Under the pieces are notes generated by a model. That model did no database searches, was not told where the DNA came from, and saw nothing but the letters and a program-made list of their open reading frames with translations. A DNA stretch of 64,000 nucleotides from Ampullaceana balthica (taxonomy: Eukaryota > Mollusca > Gastropoda > Lymnaeidae), in the NCBI GenBank assembly GCA_944989445.1, contig CALYLW010000982.1, positions 159,766 to 223,765 of the forward strand, written 5' to 3'. The position numbers were made by a program, and so were the translations under genes. Shown one piece after another: positions 11,762 through 23,930 of the stretch (position 1 is its first letter; each line of letters begins with the position of its first letter).

Positions 11762-12968
11762 TAGGCTTGGTCATTATTTACCGGAAGTCTAATAATAGAC
11801 TCGATCTATAACTAGGTCACCGCCTGAGGTGCCGTAAGGTCAAGTAGTGAATATTTATTCATAACTATTAGAGGGAATGCGCTCATTGAAATTATCTAAA
11901 ACTTGTTCAAAAGCTTGATTTTATAGAATTTTAAAGAAAAATATAAGGTCATATTATTTGATATATTATAATAATGCGAAATAGAGCTTCCTTGCGAGAG
12001 TGAATTTAATATTAATATGTAAATTATACAGACTATACTGTCTATACTTTTTTTATTTTATAGTTCATTCGCTCATTCGTCCGAGAATTTTATACATTCA
12101 AATACTATTTACTTCTAAAACGTATGATGTAATTATAATTAAAATAATAATCTTAGTGTAAGTTTATTACTAATAAATACTAAGGCATATATAATTTATA
12201 TGAATCAACGAAAACAATTTATATTAAATATAAGTTTGTTAGCACTAGTGACTAGTACTAGTGGCGACGGCCGGAACGACCGCTTACACTTTCACTCATC
12301 TTAAATAAATGCTTAGGCCCAGGCTTATTTATTTAAATATCAATAGATGGTTATATTATGTAATATTATATTATGCGAAATGGAACGTCCTTGCGAGCAT
12401 GAATTATGTAAATGAATTAGTGACTCTGCATCTGCTCTGACTCTAGTAATAAGTTAGTAGTAGTAGTAACTAGTTCTAGTCGCTCGTTCGTCCATGAAGT
12501 TTATTCTTTCGTACTATGATGTAATTATAATTAAAGTCATAATCTTAGTGTAAGTTTATTACTAAAGGCATATATTTTTATAAGGCAAGGGCCAAGGAAA
12601 ACAATATTAAAATACATATATGTTAATAATTGACTACGCTATGACTAGTGTTTACCGTAGTTACGAATATGAACGCTTACACTCATCTTTAAATAATTAA
12701 AAATACTATGTTACGGCTTATTTATTAAAGTTTTAAGTCTTCGACATTTTCATAACTTTTTTCGGCTGCAAAACTGAGTGAGAAGAAATATCTTTTTTGT
12801 CCAAAATAGCACCTGGAACATCGTTTTCAGATAGCACTATAACACTATTAAACACACTGTTGCTAGCCATGTTTGAGAAAGTTTGACCTTACTGACAACG
12901 AAGAACCTAAAAATAGATATGACCGAATGGCTTATGACGCGTTGGGGTCACAGAAATGATCAAGCCTA
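11762..12968. mobile_element. 1.2-kb TIR element nested in Helitron-like copy
   Basis: Ends TAGGCTTGGTCATT... and ...AATGATCAAGCCTA are inverted repeats, 13 of the first 14 bases matching. A second shared inverted block, GTAAGGTCAA, lies about 80 bases inside each end. The empty site in copy 3 defines the limits; TA occurs at both borders. Inside are two direct units of about 390 bp (atgatgtaattataattaaa, atcttagtgtaagtttatta at 12120 and 12520). No transposase frame. Superfamily not assigned. Confidence 0.75.
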
Positions 12969-13145
12969 TAAGGTGCGTATTTTATTGACAGCTCTTTTTA
13001 TAAACATATTCCTGATCGGTGCGCATTATATTAAACATGTTTTACGACACAACTACACTTGTGTATTTTTGGATGGTCTTTCAATGCGTATTACAATGCA
13101 CATTCTTTTAGTTACTTCTCGTACATAAAGGATTTATAGTGAAAA
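12969..13145 (+). mobile_element. Right part of Helitron-like copy 4 after the insertion
   Basis: Collinear with 8631-8801 (tgcgtattttattgacagct, acttctcgtacataaagg). Confidence 0.6.
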
Positions 13146-13660
13146 ACTTGTGTTTTTTTTACGTTTTTTTTTAAATTTAAAATTGAAAATATAGGCTTAA
13201 AAATCGTAATCATTTTGGTTTCCAGATTAACATTAACCAAACAACGCACGAACTTTTGACGTCAGCATTTGTGTTGTAAACAGTGCTGACTGACTCAAAG
13301 AGTTAATTTTTGGTGCAGTAATTTGGTGCGCTGCTTTCTAAAATTAGTTAAAAAATCGTGTGGTGATTAGCACTGAAAATTTTTTATATAAATATTTTGT
13401 GTACATTTCAGGAATATTTCGTATTTATCATACAAGGATAAGTTACTTGGGCTTTTGACCAAAAAAGAAGTGGGCGCCGCAGGCGTCCTACAACCCCTAT
13501 TGTGTGTACATTTAAGGAAGTATAATATTACTGTGTACATTTAAGGAAGTTTAATATTACGTATCTATAATACAAGGACAAGTTAGTTGGGTTTTTTTAA
13601 AAAGTGGGCGCCGTAGGCGCCCTAAAAAAGGAGGCGCCACGGCGCCGCAGCACAACCTAG

Positions 13661-15504
13661 TATACAAGAAACCTAAAGCCCTTTCCCTGTTATTGTCAAG
13701 AGCAAAGTGTTACAGGTTGTTAAATTTTTTATATTTTTAAAAATAAAACTTGCGCACTCTGGATCATCTTATTTTGTTTTTGTTGTTAGACACGTTTTTA
13801 TTAGGAAGCAAACTGTATTTTTTCTAAGCTGAAATGAAATTTACTTGATTGATTAAAAGGCAATCCAGCTAGTGTTATAGTTAAAGTTATCATAGTGTTT
13901 AAGACTTACAATGTGAAAATGGTGCGTACGTGACAATGTAAAAAATAAAAGCCACGAAATTTCTGGCGCCACTTTCTTGGGCAGACGCCCGGTTTAATAC
14001 ATTAAATAAAAAAACTGCGGAGGACCACCCAGAGGGGACGAAAACTGCACGTATTTATTGGTGCTAACGTTATTTCACAGGTCAACCTTACTTTATACGT
14101 TCTGGGGGATTTATATTTTGTTAATTTTTTAAAAAATTGTTTAAAGTTAATGTTTGTGTCTATGTGGAAGGGTGCTTTGTCTAATTTATTCTTTTGAAGA
14201 AAGAAGAGAGAAAAACACCGCAATTTAGTTAATTTATGTTTGGGTGTTAGGGGTGTTGACTGTGCAGTGGGTCTCATTCAGAGACAGCGGAAGGTCTTGT
14301 TTTATGTTGCCGAGACCCGTGTGAGCATCCCAATGAAGGAGACCAAGTGGACCACGATACGTTGTTATTGTTGGGCAGTGTGGATGCTGTAACAATATAC
14401 TTGGAGACAGTGAGAAGTCGGCACTGGTTTTGTTCCATCTAGGAGAAGTGGCTCAATATATCATTAAACCATTGATACGTTTATTTGTTTAAAGTTTGAA
14501 TGTATGGAGCCGAGAAGTTCTTGTCAGAATACATCACCAGCTTTGTCTCAGTGCTGAATATTTTACCCAATAAATCTTAAGTTGTTTTTAATCACATAAA
14601 TACAATGTCTCATAGGATGAAGTGACATAGCAAATCTTACACCCCATGGGCCGAGAGAAGTTCGTTGACATGAATGGTAAAATTGATGTAACAAGCGAGC
14701 GGGATTCTAGCCAAGTTAAATAAAAATCTATTTTTTAAAATGGTGTTTTAGAAGTTGTTAAGTTAAACCCCACCCCACTCCTGTTTGACTCTACTTTCCC
14801 AGTAACCGAGTTCTCTTTGACCTCTCCCTACTCCATGGCTTAAACCTTCGGGTTTTTTTTTAAAAAGATAGTTTCCACCGTTATGAATGTCGACACGGCA
14901 CAAGATGAATGGCTTGAAGCCACCAAGCTCAAGACTGGAACATGATGATTTAAGTCCTCGCATCACATTTCCACCCCCACCCCTTTTCCACCCCCACCCC
15001 TTTTCCACCCCCACCCCAAGCACCACATTTTTACCCACCCTTGTCATTGAAATATTAGCGGCATAAACAAACGAAAGCTTTTTATTTTTTTACGTCATCA
15101 AAGAGGGCTCAAGTAGGATACGACGCCTGTTGACTGTAGCCGAGTGCAAGAATCTCCTCTCGTGCTGCATGAGGTTATCTTCTTTGTTTAACGTCTACCA
15201 TCTGGCCAGCAGCATACTGGGAGCTGATGTAGTGGATGCGCCAGTTGGACGCACCGAGGGGTAGAGACACTGGGGGAAGGTGGAAGGGGTTGAGGAGATC
15301 TGCGTGCTGATACATTTCTCAGAATCTTGTGGGTTTTTTTTCCAACATTTCTGAGACATGTACTTTTTTCCCCTCGCCTTCTCATTCATGAGATGACCAT
15401 CCCAATGAGTGACGTCATTGACCCAGTATTTTTTGCACTCGCAGGTGAAAAGCTTGAAACGTTTCTTGGAGCCTTTCATCAAAAATGTTACCTCGATCAG
15501 GTGC
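13661..15504. other. No gene recognised
   Basis: Short open frames only. A C-rich tandem (ccacccccaccccttttcc, three units) lies at about 14965-15020. Confidence 0.4.
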
Positions 15505-15605
15505 TCAGATGTCACTCTGACCCTTACTCAGATGTCATTCTGACCCGTGCTCAGATGTCGTAACCTTGACCCCTACTCGGATTTATTGACACTGTCAGTA
15601 TAATC
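15505..15605. repeat. Short tandem, gctcagatgtcattctgaccc
   Basis: Three to four diverged units of about 21-25 bp, with looser echoes (ggtcactctgaccg) up to 15680. Confidence 0.6.
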
Positions 15606-16624
15606 GCTGTTGGGTTAGGGGTCACTCTGACCGATCTTAAGTTGTCACCCTGACCGTTTTACTGTATTCGGGTGCCACACGGACCGTTGTTTACATGTCA
15701 GATGGGCGCAATGATTACATTAAACACAGTCTAGAGGTGAACATTTGCCATGATCTAATGGCGTTATATGGAGTGTGTTATTTCAGCCTCCCTGTATTTT
15801 ATTGTTCGTGTGTCTTTGTGTTTATTGATGGTAGTGTGTCTAAATGTGACCGTTTATGGATGGTGTTGTTGTGTGTCTATGTGTGAATAGTGATTATGGT
15901 TGTGTGTCAAAGTATACCCTTAAGCCCCCTCCCCACCCCAGCACACCAAGAGGGTGGTCTCTCACCTCACCCCCCCCCCGGCCGCCCGTGGAAGCAGCCA
16001 TGAGACCCTGCAGTTGTTCGGTGTCGTGTTGTCAATCAAAACAGTGTCCTCTGGCGGGCGACGCAGGAGAGGATAATTTGATCTCCGTGGGAACTGAAAT
16101 CTTTAGCGGGAGAAAATGGAAGCGACTTATGGCTAGCACCCCACATACGACATAAGAGTATCCGGGACATCATATAGGTTATAGGTGTTTGGAGATGGCA
16201 TTTGGGGACTAGAGTCGGTTGATTTTCCTTTTTCTAGACTAGTTAACTTAACACCAGTAGCAATTCTCAAAATGAACCAGACACCGCAATAATCGTGTCA
16301 TCACTGTGGGAACTGTGTCTTGTCATTGGATGAACCCTGCCTCTGACCGGATGAATATACACTGTACTACCTGCTAGATGAAAACTGCCACCGATCGGAT
16401 GAATATACTACCTGTTAGATGAAAACTGCTACCGACCGGATAAACCCTGCTATCTTAAGTACGAACCATGGGCCGAGAGCGTGGGTGTTGGGTGGTAGCT
16501 GTACGATTCTAGGATTGTTTGTGTATAATTTGTAGGTTTGAACTTGGCTCTCGTTCATAATTTGATTCACGCGTATGTCTCGAGGGACATGTTCCGCGTG
16601 TCTGAAATGAAAATGTAATAATAC
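15606..16624. other. No gene recognised
   Basis: Several short open frames without resemblance to a known family. Two near-copies of accggatgaatatac lie at about 16336-16405. Confidence 0.4.
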
Positions 16625-16788
16625 TCCCCCGTGTCAGCACGCTGGGTCATCTCCCCTGTATCGGGACGCTTGTTCATCTCCCCTGTATCGGGACGCTGGG
16701 TCATCTCCCCTGTATCGGGACGCAGGGTCATCTCCCCTGTATCGGGACGCTGAGTCATCTCCCCTGTGTCAGCACACTGGGTCATTAT
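16625..16788. repeat. 27-bp minisatellite, six units
   Basis: Unit gggtcatctcccctgtatcg plus ggacgct. Confidence 0.9.
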
Positions 16789-17054
16789 TGATCAGTTCTG
16801 TCGACCTCATAACTCTGTCTTGGGGAATTATTCTTGAATAATAATGAGATTGACCACATCAGTCTTGTCCAGAAGTTGTGAGTAAATCTTGAACAGTAGC
16901 TAGGTGTCTGAATGAATGCCACAAGTTAAGTTGGTTTGGCCAAAATGACTGGATCGGGGCATTCAATCCAAACAAGATGCCAGATTAGGATTTCTCAAAC
17001 AGTGACGAGTGTTAGCACGGGGGTTCTCATTCTTTTGTCACCACCCTATCCACA

Positions 17055-17232
17055 TAGTAAGTAAGAAACCTTTTCCAGAGATAGTAAGAAACCTTTTCCA
17101 GATAGTAAGTAAGAAACCTTTTCCAGAGATAGTAAGAAACCTTTTCCAGAGATAGTAAGAAACCTTTTTGAGAGATAAAAGGAAGCTTTTTCAGAGAAGG
17201 TAAGAAATATTTTCCAGGGATAGTAAGAAAGT
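17055..17232. repeat. Minisatellite, agtaagaaaccttttccaga
   Basis: About seven units of roughly 22-28 bp, diverging to the right. Confidence 0.85.
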
Positions 17233-17489
17233 TATTTCCATTCCAACGGTTTGTGAGAACTTCCCCCACTTAAACCTATCACCTTCAAACACACAAAAAC
17301 ACATTTATGTTACTTTTACCCTATTTTTGTGAGAGTTTATTTATATCCCACCATAATAATTTGTTCGTCCTCTCACCCCCTGCCTCCACCCCCACCCCCA
17401 CACACACTCCCACCGCCCATCTAAGTCCAGACTTCTACCCGTGACAAGCGAGAGCAGCCTTATGACTCACTCGGACTTCGATTTTCTTT

Positions 17490-17550
17490 CAGAGACGACC
17501 ACTGTCCGTCAGAGACGGCCACTGTCCGTCAGAGACGGCCACTGTCCGAT
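17490..17550. repeat. 20-bp tandem, three units
   Basis: cagagacggccactgtccgt repeated three times, the first with one change. Confidence 0.9.
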
Positions 17551-18034
17551 GGGCTATTTAACGTTTCTCCCCCTTTTGTTTGTTCTTATTCATACTACAC
17601 CCACTCCTGCTCCCATTGAGCATAGGTCTAGGGTTAGTTTAATCTATGTACAATGTAGTATGTTGACATCCATATACCCATACTTTATCTTATTTCTGGT
17701 TATACCCCCTTCAGATGGCTCTCTTCCCTTAATTTCTTTGTTGGACCAGACTGTTACGAATTCTTGATGAATTTTTTTAGTTATCTGCGAGGCTATTTTG
17801 CCAAAACAGTGGATATTTGTAAACACACGGGATGGTTTGTGTTTCCATTGAAGTTATAGAATTCTAACACCCCCCCTCTCCCGAGAGTCGTGTGACAGTG
17901 TCATTTCACGTTGTTCTGAACTTGTCAAGTTCTTTGAAAGCCGTATGATGCACGTGTCCAGCCCTCTTGTTTACCCAGCCGTGTTTTAGTGGACAGCTCT
18001 GGTCGTTCTTTCACATATTTAAGACGTCATATCG

Positions 18035-18165
18035 TTATATTATGTTTGTCGCCTGGCCTGTCACACGTGGCAATAGAAACTGTGCCCCGTGGTGTAGAGG
18101 CGTTATATTATGTTTGTCGCCTGGCCTGTCACACGTGGCAATAGAAACTGCCCCGTGGTGTAGAG
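18035..18165. repeat. Tandem duplication of about 66 bp
   Basis: gttatattatgtttgtcgcc, tggcctgtcacacgtggcaa and tagaaactg appear twice in a row, the second copy lacking two bases. Confidence 0.9.
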
Positions 18166-18221
18166 GGTCGAAACTTGGTTATCATCGGGGGAGGGGGGAT
18201 GTGTTCCCGCGGCAACTAGAA

Positions 18222-18432
18222 TTGTAAACATCACACAATACACAACAAACACAACACACAGCACACACAATACACAACAAACACAGTACACAGCACACAC
18301 AATATACATGACGCACATCACACACAATATACATGACACACAGCACACAATACACCTAACACACGCTATACACAACGCACTGCACACACATCGCACAATA
18401 CAAAGCACACACATAACACATCACACACACGA
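18222..18432. repeat. CA-rich tandem, cacacaatacacaacaaaca
   Basis: Irregular units of ACACA with AAT/ACA interspersions. Confidence 0.85.
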
Positions 18433-18927
18433 CCAAAGAATGACGACACACCACACAGGCCAACTGGTGAGGCGTGGTTACCATAGGTCAATAGTCTCAT
18501 TAGTCCAATAATTGATAGTTATTTGTTTATTGCACTGGGCCCGTGTGCTGTGTTCAATGTTCTCAAATACCGATAGATTTTTGGTTTTGTCTTCAATAAT
18601 ATCTACAAGCCTCGCGTTGGTGGCTGTGTTGAGTACGGCTGTGGTTATGGGGACGTGTCTGGTCGTACCAAGGCCGGGACCATCAATCACGTGAGACATG
18701 TTTTGACGGCCTTGTGTTTTACTGTACGCCACCTGGTGACCGCTTGTACTTGGACATGGGGCTGTCCGGCCAGAGCTAGGTGCTTCCTACCGGCCGCCCT
18801 TTACTAAAGTGTTAGCCTCACGCGGCCCTGCTGGATTTGTGACTTAAATATTCTCGACCTGGGATCGCAAGGCACCCCTTCAGTCGTTATTGGGGGGTTA
18901 GACGAGGTGGGGCAGTGACCGGCCAAG
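18433..18927. other. No gene recognised; moderately GC-rich
   Basis: CpG-containing sequence (about 18740-18900) just upstream of the weak candidate exon. No promoter element can be named. Confidence 0.35.
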
Positions 18928-19057
18928 ATGGGGTCGAAATATGATGGGGTCAGCTGGGTGCTGACCCAAACGCCAATCTCCTTGGTGTCAAAAGAGATGG
19001 ACAGTTTGGACGGCAGAATGTGCGTGGAAGGATGCAGTGCTTGTATCTATGGTTATG
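18928..19057 (+). CDS. Candidate upstream exon (weak)
   Basis: An ATG at 18928 opens 43 codons (starting MGSKYDGVSWVLTQTP) that run into ATG|GTAAGC at 19057/19058, a strong donor. The exon would end in phase 1, which is what visible FNDC3 exon 1 needs. The stretch is richer in G+C than its surroundings. Against it: the peptide does not resemble the N-terminus of FNDC3A/B (QQVILVQVNPGE), and a phase match happens one time in three. It could be an alternative first exon, an unrelated exon or chance. Confidence 0.15.
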
Positions 19058-19837
19058 GTAAGCCCATTTCACCGCGCATTGCTTTTTAATTTTCTAAAAC
19101 TCACACATTAACCTACCTCCCATCAACTCTCTTTCTCGCCCCTCACTCTCCTCCTCTCCTCACGCCCCCTCATCTCTCTATCCCTCTCGTCTTATTTTAT
19201 ATCTACCCCCCCCTGCCAATGTTTCCTTCTTTAATGCTCTTGTTCCATAGTACCGTGTCATCATTACATCTCTGGAAACTGTGTGCTCTAACTAGAATGT
19301 TTATCATTTGTTGCCTAGTGGTACTAACATTGATATTGATGGTTGTGAGTACTTATTTTATAAACTGTCATGCAGTTACCAAAGTTATTTTGATAATTTC
19401 AATCAAAAGGACAATGTTTCTAAAACTACCTCCGGCGGGCCAAATCCTACCCACTAAAAGTCCTTAATCCGGCCCTTCTTTCCCCCGGTACAGTGACCAG
19501 GCTTATAACGACAAATGTACTACCGGACATTGATTATCTCAATACCCCCACCTCCATTTGAAATATGCGGCGTCTATTATCTCTTCATTTGAAACGTTAT
19601 TTAAACAATATTTTTTCTCAAAGTCGTTTTATCCACACACTACAACTGATATATATGCCATTTATTTATATAATCACAGTCTTGACTCTACGATTGGGCC
19701 CTAGGACACTTTGCTTTGGTATATAAGGTAACATTGACACTAATCGTTCGTGAGCTATCCTGAAGTTGTTATACGGGATATATGGGTAAGGGTAGCCGGA
19801 AATGTGATATCATCAACTACCTTAAGTGAGTCTCATC
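19058..19837. other. No gene recognised
   Basis: Pyrimidine-rich tract at about 19090-19215, then AT-rich sequence without open frames of note. Confidence 0.4.
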
Positions 19838-20262
19838 AAGTTCTACCAACACTGACTCAATAACGGACCAGTGCCACCAAGTTCTACCAACACTGACTCA
19901 ATAACGGGTCAGTGCCACAAAGTTCTACCAACACTGACTCAATAACGGGTCAGTGCCACCAAGTTCTACCAACACTGACTCAATAACGGGCCAGTGCCAC
20001 CAAGTTCTACCAATAACGGGCCAGTGCCACCAAGTTCTACCAACACTGTCTCAATAACGGGCCAGTGCCACCAAGTTCTACCAACACTGACTCAATAACG
20101 GGCCAGTGCCACCAAGTTCTACCAATAACGGGCCAGTGCCACCAAGTTCTACCAACACTGTCTCAATAACGGGCCAGTGCCACCAAGTTCTACCAACACT
20201 GACTCAATAACGGGCCAGTGCCACCAAGTTCTACCAACACTGACCCAATAACAGACCAAGAC
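19838..20262. repeat. 41-bp minisatellite with shortened units
   Basis: Unit caagttctaccaacactgac, tcaataacgggccagtgcca, c, about ten copies. Some units lack the middle 15 bases, and that short-long order itself repeats. Confidence 0.92.
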
Positions 20263-20499
20263 AACTTGTAAGGTTAGTCAGTGTAGATAGCAGAGCCTCA
20301 AGGGGAGATAACACCGGGGACTTCTCAGATTGTTGTGTTGAGTCATGCTGGAGAAATGGTGTGCGCTTGAGAGATAATGGGCACCTCCAGTTGGTGCGAC
20401 TGTGGACCGCTCAAGTTGATGGGATATATATATTATTATTATAATATTAAACAATATAATTTGCAATTGTCACGCAAGTAGTGCCTGTCAGTCCCGACG

Positions 20500-20895
20500 C
20501 TACTAATTTTAGAAAGCAGGGAAAACCAAATTTCTGCACCAAAGCATCAAAAGGTGTGCAAATTTAATATGCGCTGTACAAAATAGTATATGACGTCATT
20601 GTTTTCGCTCATATTTTAATTTTGGAAAAGGGAACATTGTAAAAAGAGAATTAGATGATGGTTAATTATAAAATAAAAAAACAAAGGGGGCGCCGTAGGC
20701 GCCTTGCAACCCCTATTATAAAATACTTTGTGTACATCTCAGAAAGTTTAATATTTCGTATTTATCAAACAAGGACAAGTTAGTTGGGCTTTTGAAAAAG
20801 GTCGGCGCCGTAGGCACCCTAAAAAAAGTGCATTTTTTATAAAATAAATAGATTTCAGCTGAAAACTTCCGTCATTTTTGACGGGTGTACGCTAG
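20500..20895 (+). mobile_element. Helitron 3' fragment
   Basis: Ends with hairpin CCGTCA-TTTT-TGACGG (20869-20884), seven bases, then CTAG|T (20892-20895). Contains the same subterminal blocks as 13330-13660 (gtgtacatctcagaaag, acaaggacaagttagttgg, gcgccgtaggcgcc). The 5' end is not found. Confidence 0.65.
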
Positions 20896-21147
20896 TATAG
20901 ATATAAATTCTTTGTTAAATTTTAAATTGTGTAGCCCGGACATGAATGCGCCATTCTATCTATTTCTATTCTATGAACTATTCTGGTCTCTGTAAAAATC
21001 TTAGCAACTGCTTGTCCTGATATGCGTTAAAGGATGGGAACATTCTTATAAAACATTTCACATTTCTGTGTTTCCTTATGGTGGTTGAATATCAGTGCAA
21101 AGAGAAGTAGTTGAAGTATTTATTGAATCGAACATGTAGCGAGAACA

Positions 21148-21777
21148 CCACATTAATGCCATGTGGTGTAAGGTACCATCACGTTAATGCCATTGGTGTA
21201 AGGTACCATCACGTTAATGCCATGTGGTGTAAGGTACCATCAAGTTAATGCCATGTGGTGTAAGGTACCATCACATTAATGTCATGTGGTGTAAGGTACC
21301 ATCACGTTAATGCCATGTGGTGTAAGGTACCATCACATTAATGCCATGTGGTGTAAGGTACCATCACGTTAATGCCATGTGGTGTAAGGTACAATCACAT
21401 TCATGTCATGTGGTGTAAGGTACCATCCCATTAATGCCATGTGGTGTAAGGTACCATCAAGTTAATGTCATGTGGTGTAAGGTACCATCACGTTAATGCC
21501 ATGTGATGTAAGGTACCATCACATTAATGCCATGTCGTGTAAGGTACCATCACATTAATGTCATGTGGTGTAAGGTACATCACGTTAATGCCATGTGGCG
21601 AAGGTACCATCACATTAATGTCATGTGGTGTAAGGTACCATCAAGTTAATGCCATGTGGTGTAAGGTACCATCAAGTTAATGCCAAATGCCATGTGGTGT
21701 AAGGTACCATCACATTAATGCCATGTGGTGTAAGGTACCATCAAGTTAATGTCATGTGGTGTAAGGTACCATCACTT
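21148..21777. repeat. 31-bp minisatellite, about 20 units
   Basis: Unit ttaatgccatgtggtgtaag plus gtaccatcacg, with scattered changes and a few indels. Confidence 0.95.
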
Positions 21778-21782
21778 TAGAG

Positions 21783-22157
21783 CAGAGGTCTCCAAACCTT
21801 TTTTCACTACGGGTCGGATGGCTGACAAAGTGACGAGCGCGGGCCGCATAACCTTTCTAGAAAAGAAAAAAACCCATTTAGTTAAAGTTTTGCTTTCCGT
21901 GTTTAGTGTTTATGGTGGGTCAATGGAGAAATGATATTCATTTTGGTTAAAAGATAAATAGGCGAACTTAATTATTTTTTTAAAACCCGCACATGTGATG
22001 ATCAAGTATTCTAGATTTAATGTGTAAATTGTATGACAGCATCTCGTGTGCCATATGTTCTATCAAGCACATTCATTATTCAAATGGAGTTTGCGGGCCG
22101 GTTGAAATGGCGTCGCGGGTAGGATCCGGCCTGCGGGACGTAGTTTGATTACCCCTG
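21783..22157. mobile_element. hAT-type MITE, 375 bp
   Basis: Ends CAGAGGTCTCCAAAC... and ...GTTTGATTACCCCTG are imperfect inverted repeats. Flanks CTTTAGAG (21775-21782) and GTTTAGAG (22158-22165) are an 8-bp target duplication with one mismatch. No transposase. Confidence 0.85.
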
Positions 22158-22165
22158 GTTTAGAG

Positions 22166-22837
22166 GATAGTTAATGTTATGTAGTGTAAGTTACCATCTC
22201 TTTAAGAATATTTTGGAGCTCTGAATAGGTTTCCTTTATAGTATAGTATGGTCTCCTAAAAAAAAATAATAATTTTTTTTAAAGAAAACAGGATGCCCCG
22301 CTGAAAAAAACGAGAAATCGCCGAGTCCACCATTTGTAATGCTACTGTCATAACTAAAAATAATATTATAAGGAATTAAGAAATAACTAAAGACACGCCC
22401 CTATATAAAATTTTTAAATATATATATATTTTTTAATAATTTTTTTTTACAAAATGGTTTCCCTGGTGCTAACCAATTCATTCTGACAATAAATAACATA
22501 TCCATGGCAACGTTTACAATGTTTGCTACAACTATCCCAGGCTGACAACGCCACGAAAAAAAAGGGGGGGGGGTATAAAATGAACGCCCATGTTTTATGA
22601 GTTTCTTCAAGTAAGAATTTTGTTTAGTCTGTGTGTCTGACCTCACACGTTGGCGAACTGAGTTACGAGGGTTTCACAAGGTCACTCGCTCACTTTGTAT
22701 CACTAACCCCAATAATTAGCCCCCTCCCCCTTCCCAAATCTATTCCCAATGTAACAGTGGGCTCACTCTTTCACTTTGTATCACTTACCTTTAGTGCCCC
22801 ACTCCCTCACGAACAAATGCCAACCGCTTTCGAATTA
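22166..22837. other. No gene recognised
   Basis: AT-rich, with a T/A run at about 22420-22450 and G9 near 22564. Confidence 0.4.
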
Positions 22838-23065
22838 CATATTTTATGCATGTCGGCCAGTGGTCTGCCTGGTATTCTGTTGCTTGGCGGCAAGTGGGCA
22901 GCCTTGCAGTTATATGGTGGGCTAGTGGTCAAGCTTGCAGTCTGTTCATGCCATGGCGGCCAGTTGTCAGTATTGCAGTATTTTGCGCGGCGGCCAGTGG
23001 TCAGTCTGGCAGTCTGTTGCATGGCGGCCAGTGGTAGTCTGGTCAGTCTAGTATTCTCCAGTGAT
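22838..23065. repeat. Degenerate minisatellite, ggcggccagtggtcagtctg
   Basis: Seven or so diverged units of 25-35 bp. The 152-codon frame across it is due to the repeat. Confidence 0.7.
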
Positions 23066-23739
23066 GCCCTGGTCAACCTGTCAGTCTGAGTCATAAACTG
23101 TGTTGCCACCCAGCACGCTGTAATTAGAAACTCGGCACTCACCAAACAACAAAATCATCTCATGTTCCTTATCTTATGAAATAAGGCAGACATCATACAC
23201 ATCACTATATCATGTGTGTTTACCTCTCCTGTCTTCAACAAGCTTTCTTGTTGGCTTTTATTTAAACCCGAAACCTTACAAACTTATCAGGTTTGGATTG
23301 TCTTTTTTTTAAACCTCCAGTTGTCCATGCGCCATGCAAACATGGATTTAAATATTTATTAGGCTGTTAAAGCACATTGTGCATCTCCTTTGAAAACTTG
23401 TTTACACTATTATGTGGGCTGAGAGAGGGGAGGGCGAATAATTGCATTTGCCGATTGCTCTTAGAAGATTAAACTTTTTATTTGTGTTTCCACAAAGAGT
23501 CTTTCCAGCTGAATTTTGCCAACTGAATTGTATCACCTTTAAATACGGTGCTGAGTTACAGAATGTCACAGTGACACAGCAGTAAACTTCAGGGGAGCGA
23601 ACTCTTAATGCACCTGGCTGATAAAGATAATGAAAAATATAACTGTTTATTCCGAATGTTATTCAAACTAACTTTTAGTCTTATTGTCTAATTACGGCGC
23701 GCACATTTTCCTGTACGCGTCTTAAATTTAGCTGTGTCA
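23066..23739. other. No gene recognised
   Basis: AT-rich; nothing seen. Confidence 0.4.
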
Positions 23740-23930
23740 TCCTATATAATAAAAGGGAAGTTTCTGTCCGGTCATCTATAGCGACTGGTCCCTCAAACAC
23801 ATATGACTCCTACAGCCAATCATATTAAACACGTTTACGCGGACGTTATTTTTGGTGCAGTATTTCTTCCAAGACTTTATTTTGAGTTATGCGCGTTGGG
23901 ATTTATAGCAAAAAGCTCTGTTTTTACGAG
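23740..23930 (+). mobile_element. Helitron-like 5' end fragment
   Basis: A|TCCTATATAATAAAAGGG at 23740 resembles the 5' ends at 3464, 7759, 8326 and 11479. Shares ggtgcagtatttcttcc-like and gggatttatagcaaaaag blocks with the family. 3' end not found. Confidence 0.45.

Larger units (their letters stand above)
11479..13660 (+). mobile_element. Non-autonomous Helitron-like element, copy 4, with nested insertion
   Basis: 5' end A|TCCTTTATATTAACTCG. 3' end is a GGCGCCACGGCGCC hairpin (13633-13646), ten bases, then CTAG|T at 13657-13660, the canonical Helitron 3' structure with A and T flanks. The sequence matches copy 3 up to 11761 and again from 12969; between them sits a 1207-bp element. The last 300 bp carry two subterminal repeats with gtgtacatttaaggaag and gtgggcgccgtaggcgcc. 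No helicase or Rep coding is seen. Joining the 5' family and this 3' end into one element is inference. Confidence 0.6.

Noticed and set aside
21148..21777. CRISPR-like appearance of regular repeats
   Set aside because: Direct head-to-tail repeats without unique spacers, in a eukaryotic genome; a minisatellite.
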